A stretch of 64,000 bases of DNA from Thalassoglobus neptunius (GTDB taxonomy: Bacteria > Planctomycetota > Planctomycetia > Planctomycetales > Planctomycetaceae), in NCBI RefSeq assembly GCF_007859735.1, contig NZ_SIHI01000001.1:914170-978169 (forward strand), written 5' to 3'. Below are positions 18,806-28,390 of the stretch, piece after piece (the first letter of the stretch is position 1; every line of letters begins with the position of its first letter). The notes under the pieces were generated by a model. That model saw only the letters and a program-made list of their open reading frames with translations, did no database searches and had not been told where the DNA came from. The position numbers were made by a program, and so were the translations under genes.

Positions 18806-18932
18806 CCTTGTCCACCTCACCGGCAGCAACTTATTATCCAGCAACAACTTTCAAGCAGCTTGAGGAGTTTCGACACATACGTCGGACCGCTTTCCCCACG
18901 GAACACAATGTGTTGCAAGTAAAGGACCTGAA

Positions 18933-21053
18933 ATGACTTCGGGTGAGTACGGACCAAGTGACATCTCCGATACGAATCGGATTTCTTCAAACATGTCTGT
19001 TCTGGATTCCCCATCACCAGAATCCGTGCAGGCGGCGGTGTCCAAATCTCGCGACTGGTTACTCGATCGGCAGCACGAAGAGGGGTACTGGCTGGGTGAG
19101 CTTGAAGGCGACACCATCCTTGAGTCTGAATATGTTCTGCTTCTGGTCTGGCTCGGACGAGGCCAGAGCCAACTCGTCCAAGAGTGTGCCGCTCGATTCC
19201 TTGAACAGCAACGATCGGAAGGCGGCTGGGCTCTCTTTCCGGACGGCCCGCTTGAAATTAGTTCTTCAGTGAAAGCGTACTGGGTTTTGAAGATTGCGGG
19301 TCATGACCCTGCCTCCGAACCAATGACCCGAGCTGCGAAGGCGATTCGTGAAGCGGGTGGTGCGGAACGAGTGAACAGCTTCACTCGATATTACATGGCG
19401 TTGCTCGGAATCATCTCTTACAAGCAGGTCCCGGCCGTTCCTCCAGAACTGATGCTTCTGCCGAACTGGTTCCCGATCAACATCTACGAGATGTCTTCCT
19501 GGTCTCGCACAATCGTTGTTCCGCTCAGTCTTTTGTGGGCATTTCAACCGAAAACAGAACTTCCCGCTGAACACAAGATTGACGAACTCTTTCTGAATTC
19601 TCCGGAAGAGCTTCCTGTCACAATGCCTCCGTCTGAGCAATTAGACGCGATGAAGAAGAAGTCAATCTTTCCGTGGGACAGCTTCTTTCGTGGTGTCGAT
19701 CGAACCTGGAAGCGCGTCGAACGTCTGCATCTCAACCCGTTTCGAAAATCGGCTGTGAATGCGGCTCACAAATGGATTCTCGCCCGATTCGAAAAGAGTG
19801 ACGGGCTGGGAGCAATCTTTCCGCCGATCATCTGGAGCATCATCGGTCTGAGATGTCTTGGATATTCCGAAGACGCACCTGAAATCGTGAACGCGCTGAA
19901 TGAGCTTGAAAAGCTGACCATTCGCGAAAACGGAACCGTGCGACTGGAACCGTGTCGATCGCCGGTTTGGGACACATCCATTGCCGTCAACGCACTGCGA
20001 GAAGCGGGAGTTCCTGCGGATTCGCCGAAGATCCGAAAAGCTGTCCAGTGGTTACTTTCGAAGGAGGTTCGATCGAAAGGTGACTGGTCAGTTGCTCACC
20101 CCAACGTCCAGCCGGGAGGATGGTATTTCGAATTCAACAACGAATTCTATCCCGACATCGATGACACGATCATGGTGACGATGGCGTTGTCGCGATGCCT
20201 TCCGGGCGGTCCGTCGACCAACTGGATCGGCAAACTCATGAAGCAGCAGCACGGTCAATCGCTGACCGAAAAAGACCTTGCGTTGTCATTGAGCGGCACC
20301 ACTTCGTCTGTCGAAGAAGTCATGTCGGCACTTGAGGAAACACAGCCAATTGTGGATGCAATGAAGCGGGCAGTCCACTGGGTTTCCGCGATGCAGTGCC
20401 GAAACGGTGGTTGGGCAGCATTCGACGCCGACAACGACCGCGAAATTTTGACTCGCGTCCCCTTTGCCGATCACAACGCGATGATTGATCCGCCAACTGC
20501 GGACATCACTGCGCGCGTCCTCGAGATGTTCGGTCGGATCGGTTTGACCGACGATGACCCCGCTTTCAAACAAGCTCTTCAATTTGTCTGGGAGGATCAG
20601 GAACCTGATCATGCCTGGTATGGACGTTGGGGCGTGAACTACCTGTACGGGACGTGGCAAGTTCTGGTCGGTTTGACAGAGTTCGGAATTCCGGCCACTG
20701 ATGAACGTCTTCAGAATGCCGTCAATTGGCTGAAGTCTGTTCAACAGGAAGACGGTGGATGGGGAGAGACTCCGCTGACCTATGATCGTCCTGAACTTCG
20801 GGGGACGGGACCAACGACTGCGTCTCAAACAGCATGGGCCCTCATGGGCCTCATTGCCGGCGGTGCCCGAAACTCCGAAGCGGTTTCACGCGGCATTGAA
20901 TATCTCATTCGAACACAAACAAGCGATGGCACCTGGGACGAACCCTGGTACACCGGAACAGGTTTTCCGCGTGTCTTTTATTTAAGGTATCATCTGTATC
21001 GACACTACTTCCCGCTCATGGCACTGGCGCGATACGCCGAGCAAACGAACTAA
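18933..21053 (+). CDS. shc: squalene-hopene cyclase
   Basis: 706-residue class-II triterpene cyclase that folds squalene into hopene, the first step of hopanoid synthesis at the cytoplasmic membrane. The family features are the opening WLLDRQHEEGYWLGELEGDT, the protonating DxDD motif as DIDDT around residue 408, and several QW repeats such as QCRNGGWAAFD, QQEDGGWGET and QTSDGTWDEPWY. The length is slightly above the usual ~650. In the catalytic motif the residue after DDT is Ile instead of the common Ala. ATG 18933 follows AAGGA at good spacing. No hpn genes are adjacent. Confidence 0.95.
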   Translation: MTSGEYGPSDISDTNRISSNMSVLDSPSPESVQAAVSKSRDWLLDRQHEEGYWLGELEGDTILESEYVLLLVWLGRGQSQLVQECAARFLEQQRSEGGWALFPDGPLEISSSVKAYWVLKIAGHDPASEPMTRAAKAIREAGGAERVNSFTRYYMALLGIISYKQVPAVPPELMLLPNWFPINIYEMSSWSRTIVVPLSLLWAFQPKTELPAEHKIDELFLNSPEELPVTMPPSEQLDAMKKKSIFPWDSFFRGVDRTWKRVERLHLNPFRKSAVNAAHKWILARFEKSDGLGAIFPPIIWSIIGLRCLGYSEDAPEIVNALNELEKLTIRENGTVRLEPCRSPVWDTSIAVNALREAGVPADSPKIRKAVQWLLSKEVRSKGDWSVAHPNVQPGGWYFEFNNEFYPDIDDTIMVTMALSRCLPGGPSTNWIGKLMKQQHGQSLTEKDLALSLSGTTSSVEEVMSALEETQPIVDAMKRAVHWVSAMQCRNGGWAAFDADNDREILTRVPFADHNAMIDPPTADITARVLEMFGRIGLTDDDPAFKQALQFVWEDQEPDHAWYGRWGVNYLYGTWQVLVGLTEFGIPATDERLQNAVNWLKSVQQEDGGWGETPLTYDRPELRGTGPTTASQTAWALMGLIAGGARNSEAVSRGIEYLIRTQTSDGTWDEPWYTGTGFPRVFYLRYHLYRHYFPLMALARYAEQTN

Positions 21054-21322
21054 TCACTCAACAATTAACTCACAACATCAACAGGACATCACAACACCGA
21101 ACGAAAGGACATCTTCATCTCTGATTCGCAGCGATTCCTAAGCCAAAAGGTTGTTTCGATGTAAAGAAACGAATTCTGGCGAAGAGATCGTGAATCCCTG
21201 AAAATGGCAACGTGAAGCCAAAGTTTCAGCGACGGAATGATGAAGACGCAGTACGCTGAGTCGCTCGCAAAGATCGTTTTGATTTCATTAACGAACTGAC
21301 CACAAGCAATCAAAGTTGACGC

Positions 21323-22330
21323 GTGGGATCTGCAATTCGCCAACACGATCAGCATCCGTTTCTCGTCATTTCCGAGAACCGTCTTGGCGTGGCTGCGATT
21401 AAGCGGTTGGGACCGCACACTCGCCGCCGCAACATTCAGCTCGTCACTCTATTTGGTGAACCGGGAACAGGAAAATCACGCCTTGCCCGGGAACTGATCC
21501 GAAGTTGGGATTCGAAACGCTCGGACGGAAAAACAATCTTCGTGACCGCTTCTCAGTATGCTGCGGAACTGGCGGAAGCATCGACAGACGACGCTATCCG
21601 ACAATTCCAGCGCCGATATCGCCATGAAGTAAAACTCTTTGTATGCGAAGACATTCAATCGCTCGCAGGACGTCCGGAATCACAACGTCAATTGACCGCC
21701 GCAATCGATCAAGTGATTTCTGAAGGAGCGTGCGTGCTCTTAACATCCACGCTCAGACCATCACAGATTCCGCGATTCTCCCGGCGTCTCGCAGATCGCA
21801 TTCGTGGAGGGCTGTCGGTAACTCTCAAACTTCCGAAAGAATCGAGCCGCGTAAAACTGATTCAACACTTTCTGAAGTCAGAGTCAATCACACTCTCCAG
21901 CGAACAGATCTCTGTCATCTCGAAGAAGTACGAAGTGTCCGCGAGAGAGATTCTGAGTTTGCTCGAGCACATCAAAGCACTCCATCGACTCAACCGGCCG
22001 ACGGACGACTGGCTCGCCGAAATTGACAAACTCGCCGAACACTCTGAAGTTGAGCTAAAGCAGATCTCCGCGATTGTCGCGAAACAATTTGAAACCACCG
22101 TTGCCGATCTCAAAAGCCCGAAGCGATCGCAAAGCATCAAGACCGCACGTCAGGTCGCGATGTTTCTGGCGAGAGAGCACACGGAGTTGACCTTAAAAGA
22201 GATTGGCCAGTACTTCGGACGCGGAAACCACAGCACCGTGATTCACGCCTGCCGAAAGGTCTCCGAACTCATCGGGACAGATCCCGTTCTTGCTCATCAG
22301 GTTGAGACGGCCAATCGGGCAATTATCTAA
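21323..22330 (+). CDS. DnaA-like AAA+ ATPase lacking DnaA domains I-II
   Basis: 335 residues that align by eye with DnaA domains III and IV only. Evidence: an FLVISENRLGVAAIKRL lead-in, Walker A GEPGTGKS, Walker B/sensor region FVCEDIQSLAGRPESQRQL, an arginine-finger region ending RLADRIRGGL, and a C-terminal DnaA-box-binding helix-turn-helix ending LKEIGQYFGRGNHSTVIHACRKV, which matches the DnaA signature. The N-terminal helicase-loading domain I and linker are missing. GTG 21323 is the start used. No cluster of TTATCCACA-type boxes and no dnaN/recF neighbours are present, so this is probably a paralogue rather than the main initiator. It may be a regulator or alternative initiator; function is inference. 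Confidence 0.85.
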   Translation: MGSAIRQHDQHPFLVISENRLGVAAIKRLGPHTRRRNIQLVTLFGEPGTGKSRLARELIRSWDSKRSDGKTIFVTASQYAAELAEASTDDAIRQFQRRYRHEVKLFVCEDIQSLAGRPESQRQLTAAIDQVISEGACVLLTSTLRPSQIPRFSRRLADRIRGGLSVTLKLPKESSRVKLIQHFLKSESITLSSEQISVISKKYEVSAREILSLLEHIKALHRLNRPTDDWLAEIDKLAEHSEVELKQISAIVAKQFETTVADLKSPKRSQSIKTARQVAMFLAREHTELTLKEIGQYFGRGNHSTVIHACRKVSELIGTDPVLAHQVETANRAII

Positions 22331-22371
22331 AGCATTTTCACCTTCTGATTTTGGTGATTTGAAAAATGCTT
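22330..22371 (+). terminator. hairpin directly after the DnaA-like gene
   Basis: AAGCATTTTCACC pairs with GGTGATTTGAAAAATGCTT, starting at the last base of the stop codon. A long AT-rich stem with internal mismatches and no clear T-run; probably a terminator or an mRNA 3' stabiliser. Confidence 0.5.
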
Positions 22372-22745
22372 CCGCTCGTCCGTCGACGAAGTTCGGTTTC
22401 TGGACAACTCGACCGGGCATTTCGCGTCCGATCTCTCCTTCACTGTCCCCATACCCCAAGAGATGTTTCAGGATTTGAACAATTCGTCAATCCCTTGAAT
22501 CGCTCCGGCAATTCTCGCCGCCCCAAGTCGCTCCGAATCGGCACATTCGTCAGAAAAGGGAATTCCAACGCCACCCCTGTGACCGATACAATCGGTACAG
22601 TTTGACAATCGGTCTCGCTGAGGAAGTTGTCTTATTTGTCCGCAATTTCCGATCGGACGGGCGCATTCATTGGCTGTGCCTGCTCACGCGAGTTCGAGGA
22701 ATTGATTCGAAAACGCTTTTAGGGTGCCGACACCTTTCCTGATTG
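22372..22745. other. 374-bp region upstream of signal peptidase pair
   Basis: No gene. Contains a perfect TTGACA at 22602-22607 without an obvious -10 partner, and the repeat cluster listed at 22582-22613, so promoter function for the signal peptidase gene is plausible. Confidence 0.4.
22582..22613. promoter_or_regulatory. ATCGGT repeat cluster
   Basis: ACCGAT-ACA-ATCGGT is a perfect inverted repeat, and ACAATCGGT recurs as a direct repeat 17 bp downstream, the second copy overlapping a TTGACA. Three half-sites in 32 bp about 135 bp before the signal peptidase start suggest a regulator-binding region. Confidence 0.35.
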
Positions 22746-24422
22746 ATGTTTGTACTGCCTAAATTGCCACGGCCAGATGATCAGGGTATCAGGGGAGGAA
22801 TGTTTCGACATATTGCCGAATCATTTCTTCTTCTGGGTTTGACCGTCGTGATTTTCAGGTGTTTCGCTGTCGAAGGCTACCTGATCTCGACCGGATCGAT
22901 GGCCCCGACTCTGCTCGGTTTTCATCGTCGCATCATGTGCGAAAACTGTCATCACAGTTTCGTTCGCGGAGCAGCTTTCGATAGTGACAAACTCATCGGT
23001 GAAGTCAGCTCGACTGGGACATCATCTGCGAGTGCTTCTGCAGATCTCTCTGGCCTTCCTGCTGAGCCACAGCTCATGGAATGCACGCACTGCGGAAGTC
23101 CGATTTCCAACTGGAATGAGGTTCCGCGAACCGAGGGTGATCAGCTTCTCGTCGACAAACTTGCTTTTGAGTTTCGCGATCCGCGTCGCTGGGAGGTGAT
23201 TGTCTTTCACAACGAAGACGCTCCCGGGCAGGCTTACGTCAAACGGGTTGTCGGTTTGCCCAATGAGATCCTCGAAATTCGAGACGGTGACATCTGGGTC
23301 AACAACAACATCGTTCGGAAACCACTGGAGAACCAACTCTCGATGCGAGTCCCGGTGCATGAATACTCTCGCGAGGCCAGCTTCTCGGATCCAGACCTCC
23401 TCCCAAGATGGGTTTCCGAAAACGGATCAGAATCCTGGTCTTTTCTCAATAGCTCGATCAACTGCTCCTCATCGAAAGCCCCCAATCAGCCGGGCGAGAT
23501 TTCGTGGATCAAGTATCGTCACTGCGAGACGCAGCCCATTCCAACTGTCAACACCGTTCACCTCGCTCATTGGCCGGAGGGCTTGTCTCAGAACCATGAC
23601 GATTCGCTGAAATTCGAAGCTGGCACACTGAGTTGCGACGGAGTCCTCTCTGCATTCGAGCGCGATCGCTGGAAGACTCGTACCGACGACACGGAGTTCC
23701 ACCGGGCACTCGACGAGCTCTTCGAACAATCGCATCTCTCCCCGATCATTGATCGATGTGAATACAATCGACAGACACGACAGCAATACTATTTCCCGCA
23801 TGACTTCATGATTTCAGCGACGCTGGAAGATCTTCGAGGCGATGGAGAATTGCTGTTCGAGTTGACCGATGGAGTGGACACCTTTCAGCTTCACATCTTA
23901 CCGAGTCAGCATCTCATCACGCTCCGTGATCTTCGTCACCAACGGGATTGCTGGACAACTTCGATCGATAAGGATTCCTTAACGAAACCGATTCACATCG
24001 ATTTCTCACTGTTTGACCAACAGGCAATCGTCGCCGTGAATGAGAAGATCGTCGGTTCCCCGGTCCCGTTTCAGGCATCACAAAGTCGCCCTCCATTAAC
24101 CAGTCCGGTTCGAATTGGAGCCCGTGGGATCGATGTCCGAATCGCGTCGCTGAATCTCTATCGCGATGTCTACTACACCCCGAAAAGAGATCAAAGCGAT
24201 CCGAGTTTCGAAATTCCCGCGCATCACTTTCTTGTGCTGGGAGACAACAGCCCCGTTTCGCTCGACAGTCGTGCCTGGGCTCATCCGACCATTCCCCGGG
24301 AGGCATTGATCGGCAAGCCATTGTTTGTCCATCTTCCGACCCAGCAAAAAGAAATTTCCTGGAACGGAAAGAAGTCGCACATCCGGATTCCCGACTTCTC
24401 ACGAGTCCGCACCGTTCGTTAA
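22746..24422 (+). CDS. signal peptidase I paralogue with zinc-ribbon and beta-sandwich inserts
   Basis: 558 residues, about twice a normal LepB. One membrane helix (LLLGLTVVIFRCF) precedes box B with the catalytic serine in TGSMAPT (Ser51). An inserted segment holds two CxxC pairs, CENC and CTHC, as in a zinc ribbon. Box C/D follow (GDQLLVDK, then AYVKRVVGLPNE with the catalytic Lys). A ~270-residue insert looks like a LamG-like beta-sandwich, and box E is GDNSPVSLDSRAW. It would cleave Sec/Tat signal peptides on the outer face of the membrane. ATG 22746 is used; ATG 22800, preceded by GGGGAGGA, would also keep the helix. A paralogue follows at 24707. Confidence 0.88.
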   Translation: MFVLPKLPRPDDQGIRGGMFRHIAESFLLLGLTVVIFRCFAVEGYLISTGSMAPTLLGFHRRIMCENCHHSFVRGAAFDSDKLIGEVSSTGTSSASASADLSGLPAEPQLMECTHCGSPISNWNEVPRTEGDQLLVDKLAFEFRDPRRWEVIVFHNEDAPGQAYVKRVVGLPNEILEIRDGDIWVNNNIVRKPLENQLSMRVPVHEYSREASFSDPDLLPRWVSENGSESWSFLNSSINCSSSKAPNQPGEISWIKYRHCETQPIPTVNTVHLAHWPEGLSQNHDDSLKFEAGTLSCDGVLSAFERDRWKTRTDDTEFHRALDELFEQSHLSPIIDRCEYNRQTRQQYYFPHDFMISATLEDLRGDGELLFELTDGVDTFQLHILPSQHLITLRDLRHQRDCWTTSIDKDSLTKPIHIDFSLFDQQAIVAVNEKIVGSPVPFQASQSRPPLTSPVRIGARGIDVRIASLNLYRDVYYTPKRDQSDPSFEIPAHHFLVLGDNSPVSLDSRAWAHPTIPREALIGKPLFVHLPTQQKEISWNGKKSHIRIPDFSRVRTVR

Positions 24423-24646
24423 GCATTTCCCGAATTCGTGCTGATCGTTCCGAGCAACTGCCCCAAAGGGACAAAACGTCGCGGGAGTTGATCAGATGAC
24501 TCGGTCAGCCGTGAACTTGGGAAAAATCTCGCCGCGATGGGTTTTCTTGATCTCTCGAACTGAAACGGCACGGGTGCATGCCAGCATCAACTGTGATACT
24601 TTCCAAACACAACAGTCATTTGAGGCGTAAAATGGCTACTGTTGGT

Positions 24647-24665
24647 GCTGCCGCCTTACGGCAGC
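24647..24665. promoter_or_regulatory. GC-rich hairpin between the two signal peptidase genes
   Basis: GCTGCCG-CCTTA-CGGCAGC is a perfect 7-bp stem with a 5-nt loop, 41 bp before the second signal peptidase start. It may be a leader hairpin, or a terminator/processing site between the genes. Confidence 0.4.
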
Positions 24666-24706
24666 TTGCAATCGAATAATTCCGATTCCATTACGGCGCG
24701 ACTTCA

Positions 24707-26524
24707 ATGGTCAAGTTCCTACGAAAATACTTGCAGCGTGGTCAAAAAGAGCAATCCGAGGCAGCTGCTCCCGAAAAGCTGAAGAGAAAAGAAAGCACTC
24801 GAGATACGGTCGAGTCCATTCTCTTCGCGTTCATCCTCGCATTCATGTTCCGGACATTCGAGGCGGAGGCGTTCGTCATTCCGACCGGTTCCATGGCGCC
24901 CACGCTATACGGTCGACACAAAGAGACGACCTGTACTCAATGCGGGTTTCATATCACTGTCGGAGCGAGTGACGAAGTTGTTCGCGAATCGGGTTTGCTG
25001 GAACACGACTCACGTCTGGAGACAGCAATTTGCCCAAATTGCGGATTCGAAAACGATCAGATTCGAAACGAACTCGCTTTCAATGGTGACCGGATTCTGG
25101 TCAACAAATACCCGTATGAGTTCGGAGCCCCGGACCGTTGGGACGTCTTCGTGTTCAAGAATCCGCAAGAGCCGGAAACGAATTACATCAAGCGACTCGC
25201 CGGACTTCCGAATGAACTGATTCGAATCCGGGGCGGAAACGTTTATCGCATCAACGACGACGGTCCCGAGATTCTGCGGAAATCTCCTGATAAACAACGT
25301 GCACTTCAAATCCCGGTCTATGACGACAATTTCGCACCCGTCGAAATCCTCGCTGCTGGTTGGCCGGAACGCTGGGCATCTGTGAGAGAAGGAGAAGTCG
25401 GACAAATCGCTAACTTTGTTGAGTCCGAAGAAGGCTGGCAGCCGAACCGCGACGACCGCACATACACAATCACCCCGGAAGATGAATCACTGCACTGGCT
25501 CCGCTATCGGCATTTCATGCCGCATCCGGAAGACTGGGTCGCGTTCCGGAACTCGAAAGAACTCGATCCGCGTGCTCGGCTGATTTCCGACTTCTGTGGA
25601 TACAACGCGTACACCGGCGAAGGACGTCGTTTCGACTCACAATCTGCTGAGGATGTCGATTTGGGGAGATACTGGGTCCGCGACCTGACGATCAACTTCG
25701 ATCTCGAAATAGACTCCGTTTCGCCGGACAGTCGGATCATTCTTGAAGTGTGTGAAGGGACATCGTGGTACCGCTGTGAAATCAATCCCGAGACCGGAGA
25801 AGCGGTCCTTTCGGAAATCAACTCGATGCTCAATGAACGTCGCGAAGAACTTGCGACAGGTCAAACGTCGATTTCCGGACCGGGATCATACTCCATCACT
25901 TTCTGCAACGTGGATGATCGGCTCTGCCTGTGGGTGAACAACTCCCTCGTTGACTTCGGTGACGGTGCGAACCTCGCAGTGGCAGGAGCGACTGAAATTC
26001 CATTCCCGACAGATCGCGACCTCGCTCCCGTGGGGATCGCTGCTTCGGGTGTCGATGCAACCATTTCCAATTTGCTTCTGGAACGAGATATCTACTACCG
26101 GGCTGATTTCGGAATCAACGATGATCGCTACTATCGGAATTCCGCATTCGAACGCCAGTTGGCGAGCTTGAGTGACAACCCGGAAGCCTGGAGTGATCTC
26201 TACCTTGAGAAAGCCGACGAGTACGATCAGCTCGAGATTCCAATTGGCCCGGATGCGTATCTCGCCCTCGGAGACAACAGCCCGCGAAGTCTCGACAGCC
26301 GTCTTTGGGGTCAGGGGCAGCAAACAGTCCCCCGAAAATTCCTCGTCGGGAAAGCGTTCTACACCTACTGGCCTCACGGAGTTCCGTTCTTGAATGACGG
26401 CAAAGGCTTTACAGTGAGATCTCATTACCGGCAGAACAAAGGCGGGAAGGAGGAGGTCAAAGACTATCCTCGCTACGCCCTCCCCTTCTATCCGCAATTC
26501 TGGAGAATGAACCGAATCCGCTGA
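24707..26524 (+). CDS. lepB: signal peptidase I with zinc-ribbon and beta-sandwich inserts
   Basis: 605 residues with the same architecture as the preceding gene. A basic cytoplasmic start is followed by one helix (SILFAFILAFMF) and catalytic Ser62 in PTGSMAPT. The zinc-ribbon-like insert has CTQC and CPNC. Then come GDRILVNKYPYEF, the Lys box NYIKRLAGLPNE, a long insert with beta-sandwich character (about residues 310-450, with WVNNSLVDF) and box E GDNSPRSLDSRLWG. All catalytic positions of SPase I are present. Two diverged copies 284 bp apart suggest an old duplication with different substrates. The C-terminus (YPRYALPFYPQFWRMNRIR) is aromatic/basic. Confidence 0.9.
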   Translation: MVKFLRKYLQRGQKEQSEAAAPEKLKRKESTRDTVESILFAFILAFMFRTFEAEAFVIPTGSMAPTLYGRHKETTCTQCGFHITVGASDEVVRESGLLEHDSRLETAICPNCGFENDQIRNELAFNGDRILVNKYPYEFGAPDRWDVFVFKNPQEPETNYIKRLAGLPNELIRIRGGNVYRINDDGPEILRKSPDKQRALQIPVYDDNFAPVEILAAGWPERWASVREGEVGQIANFVESEEGWQPNRDDRTYTITPEDESLHWLRYRHFMPHPEDWVAFRNSKELDPRARLISDFCGYNAYTGEGRRFDSQSAEDVDLGRYWVRDLTINFDLEIDSVSPDSRIILEVCEGTSWYRCEINPETGEAVLSEINSMLNERREELATGQTSISGPGSYSITFCNVDDRLCLWVNNSLVDFGDGANLAVAGATEIPFPTDRDLAPVGIAASGVDATISNLLLERDIYYRADFGINDDRYYRNSAFERQLASLSDNPEAWSDLYLEKADEYDQLEIPIGPDAYLALGDNSPRSLDSRLWGQGQQTVPRKFLVGKAFYTYWPHGVPFLNDGKGFTVRSHYRQNKGGKEEVKDYPRYALPFYPQFWRMNRIR

Positions 26525-26599
26525 GCAGTCCGGCGATGCGAACATTGAGTCGACGCTGCTGTGATCGTTGACTCGAGCGAACGTCGAAACTTCACTCCC

Positions 26600-26634
26600 G
26601 TTCAACGAGTGGTTGATCGAATCACTCGTTGAAC
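26600..26634. terminator. bidirectional terminator-like hairpin
   Basis: GTTCAACGAGTG and CACTCGTTGAAC form a perfect 12-bp stem with an 11-nt loop between convergent genes (signal peptidase, forward; DUF1549 protein, reverse). Confidence 0.6.
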
Positions 26635-26737
26635 CGCGAGCGGTATCAGGAACAGCTTGGGGAATCTCATCACTGCAAACTCTTCATCTATCGAAAGGGG
26701 CGCGTGTCCCGATCCGGAAGAGAACGATACGATGGGA

Positions 26738-28390
26738 TTAGTGATTGAGTAAGAACTCACTGCTGTTGAGAAGGACCCAGAAGATGTCCGCCAATGCAAC
26801 TTCCTCCGATCCGAGATTGTCGGCGGAGTCATTCGACCGGGTTGCATAGTCGATCATCGCGGTGAGTTCTTCATCGCTTGGCTTTCGACTGAGTGTCGAC
26901 AAGTACAACGCCTCGATTTTCTCCTGAAGCGATAAGAACGGAGCGTCAACAACTGCCGCCAGAGTTCGACTGTCCGCCAGGTCAGTTGCATCACCAACGA
27001 AATCTCCGTTCATAAGCGAGAGTGCCTGCAAAATGGTCGTGGTTCGATCGGGGGCGGATTCATTCTGAACTCCGAAAGTCGCGAGAAACTCTTGCCTCGC
27101 AGCATCGTTGTTGAAATTCAGCGGCTGTTCCGGATCGAACGGCTGTCGGTATCCCGTCGCAACAGCCAGGCTGTCGAAAATCTGCTCTGCGGTCATCCCA
27201 CGAACGGGCATTCGAGCCAGAAGTGATCGGCGTACGTCAGTCGTTTCGTCCGCCACACTCGACCGCTGATAAGTTCGACTGCGGGTAATTGCTCGAATGA
27301 GTAACTTGAAGTCATAATCCCCCGCTCGAAATGCCTCCGCGAGTTCTTTGAGGAGTTCGGGATGCGAGGCCGGATTGTGAGCGCTGAAGTCATCCATCGG
27401 CTCGACGAGTCCCAGTCCGAAATGGTATGACCAAATTCGATTCGCCGCAGCTTTTGCGAAATACGGGTTCTCGGAAGAGACAATCCAGTCGGCTAAAGCT
27501 TTCCGAGTTCGATCTTCCGGAACGCTGACCGGTGTCGACTGATCGAGAAAGGTCGCAACAACAGTTCGGTCTGTTTCCGGAATCAGAATTGTCCCCTGTT
27601 CCCCGACATCATTCGTGGGCATTTCTGCTTCCTGACCCAAGGGTGTGACTTGAGGGAGATCGCTAAAGAACGCAGCATGCTGCCAGAATTGATCCTGCTT
27701 CCAGTCGTCAAACGGGTGATCATGACACTGCGCGCAATCAATTCGCACTCCCAGAAAAAGCCTTGCAGAGGCTGCAGCAACGCGTTCCGGCTTTGATTCT
27801 TTGGCGATATAAAACGCGACTGGGGTCGCAGCATCAGGTTGATTGAAGGCCGATACGTTTTGAGCGTCGACGGGTAGTGTGAGAATTTCGTCCACGATCT
27901 CCGCGAAGTTTCGGTTCTCAGCGATTCTCGATCGCAGCCACGATTCGAATCCCGGAAGCGCCAATCGAATCGTCGGATCGGCGTCCGCTTCCGGAATCAT
28001 TGCAGCACGCCACAAATTCGTCTGATGGATAATATAAGAGGGACGTTCAAGCATCGCATCGACGAGCTTGGCTCGCTTGTCCGGATCGGAGTCTGCAAGA
28101 AAGTCCCGCACCTCGGAAGCATGAGGAATTTTCCCGGTGACGTCCAAAGAAACCCGGCGAAGAAACTCAGCGTCATCTGCCAGAGGGGCCGGAGTGACTC
28201 CTTCTGTTTCTAGTCGCTCTTCAATTCGAAGATCGATCAACTTCGCAAGTTGGTCGGGGTCCGGCGTCTCAGCGAAGGCTGCCATTGCCCCTGGAAAGAG
28301 AATGACAGCGATAGCGATGGTCAGAATCGGGAGCGTGAGACCCGAGCCGAATCGACCAATCGAGCGATGAATCCGAGGCCTGTCATTCAT
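26738..28390 (-). CDS. DUF1549/DUF1553 (PSCyt2/PSD1) protein
   Basis: 550 residues, exported (hydrophobic segment LPILTIAIAVILFPGAMAAF). The DUF1549 part carries RRVSLDVTGKIPHASEVRDFLAD and the single CAQCHDHPF haem-type CxxCH motif. The DUF1553 part carries NRIWSYHFGLGLVEPMDDF and ITRSRTYQRSS. This pair is a planctomycete hallmark, often beside a DUF1501 gene, and is of unknown function; a DUF1501 gene lies at 38109 but is not adjacent. ATG 28390 overlaps the end of the upstream Nudix-like gene; an ATG at 28405 is possible. Confidence 0.9.
   Translation of the reverse strand: MNDRPRIHRSIGRFGSGLTLPILTIAIAVILFPGAMAAFAETPDPDQLAKLIDLRIEERLETEGVTPAPLADDAEFLRRVSLDVTGKIPHASEVRDFLADSDPDKRAKLVDAMLERPSYIIHQTNLWRAAMIPEADADPTIRLALPGFESWLRSRIAENRNFAEIVDEILTLPVDAQNVSAFNQPDAATPVAFYIAKESKPERVAAASARLFLGVRIDCAQCHDHPFDDWKQDQFWQHAAFFSDLPQVTPLGQEAEMPTNDVGEQGTILIPETDRTVVATFLDQSTPVSVPEDRTRKALADWIVSSENPYFAKAAANRIWSYHFGLGLVEPMDDFSAHNPASHPELLKELAEAFRAGDYDFKLLIRAITRSRTYQRSSVADETTDVRRSLLARMPVRGMTAEQIFDSLAVATGYRQPFDPEQPLNFNNDAARQEFLATFGVQNESAPDRTTTILQALSLMNGDFVGDATDLADSRTLAAVVDAPFLSLQEKIEALYLSTLSRKPSDEELTAMIDYATRSNDSADNLGSEEVALADIFWVLLNSSEFLLNH

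Noticed and set aside
18933-22330. Replication origin near the DnaA-like gene
   Set aside because: No cluster of TTATCCACA-type boxes, no AT-rich unwinding region and no dnaN, gyrB or recF neighbours.
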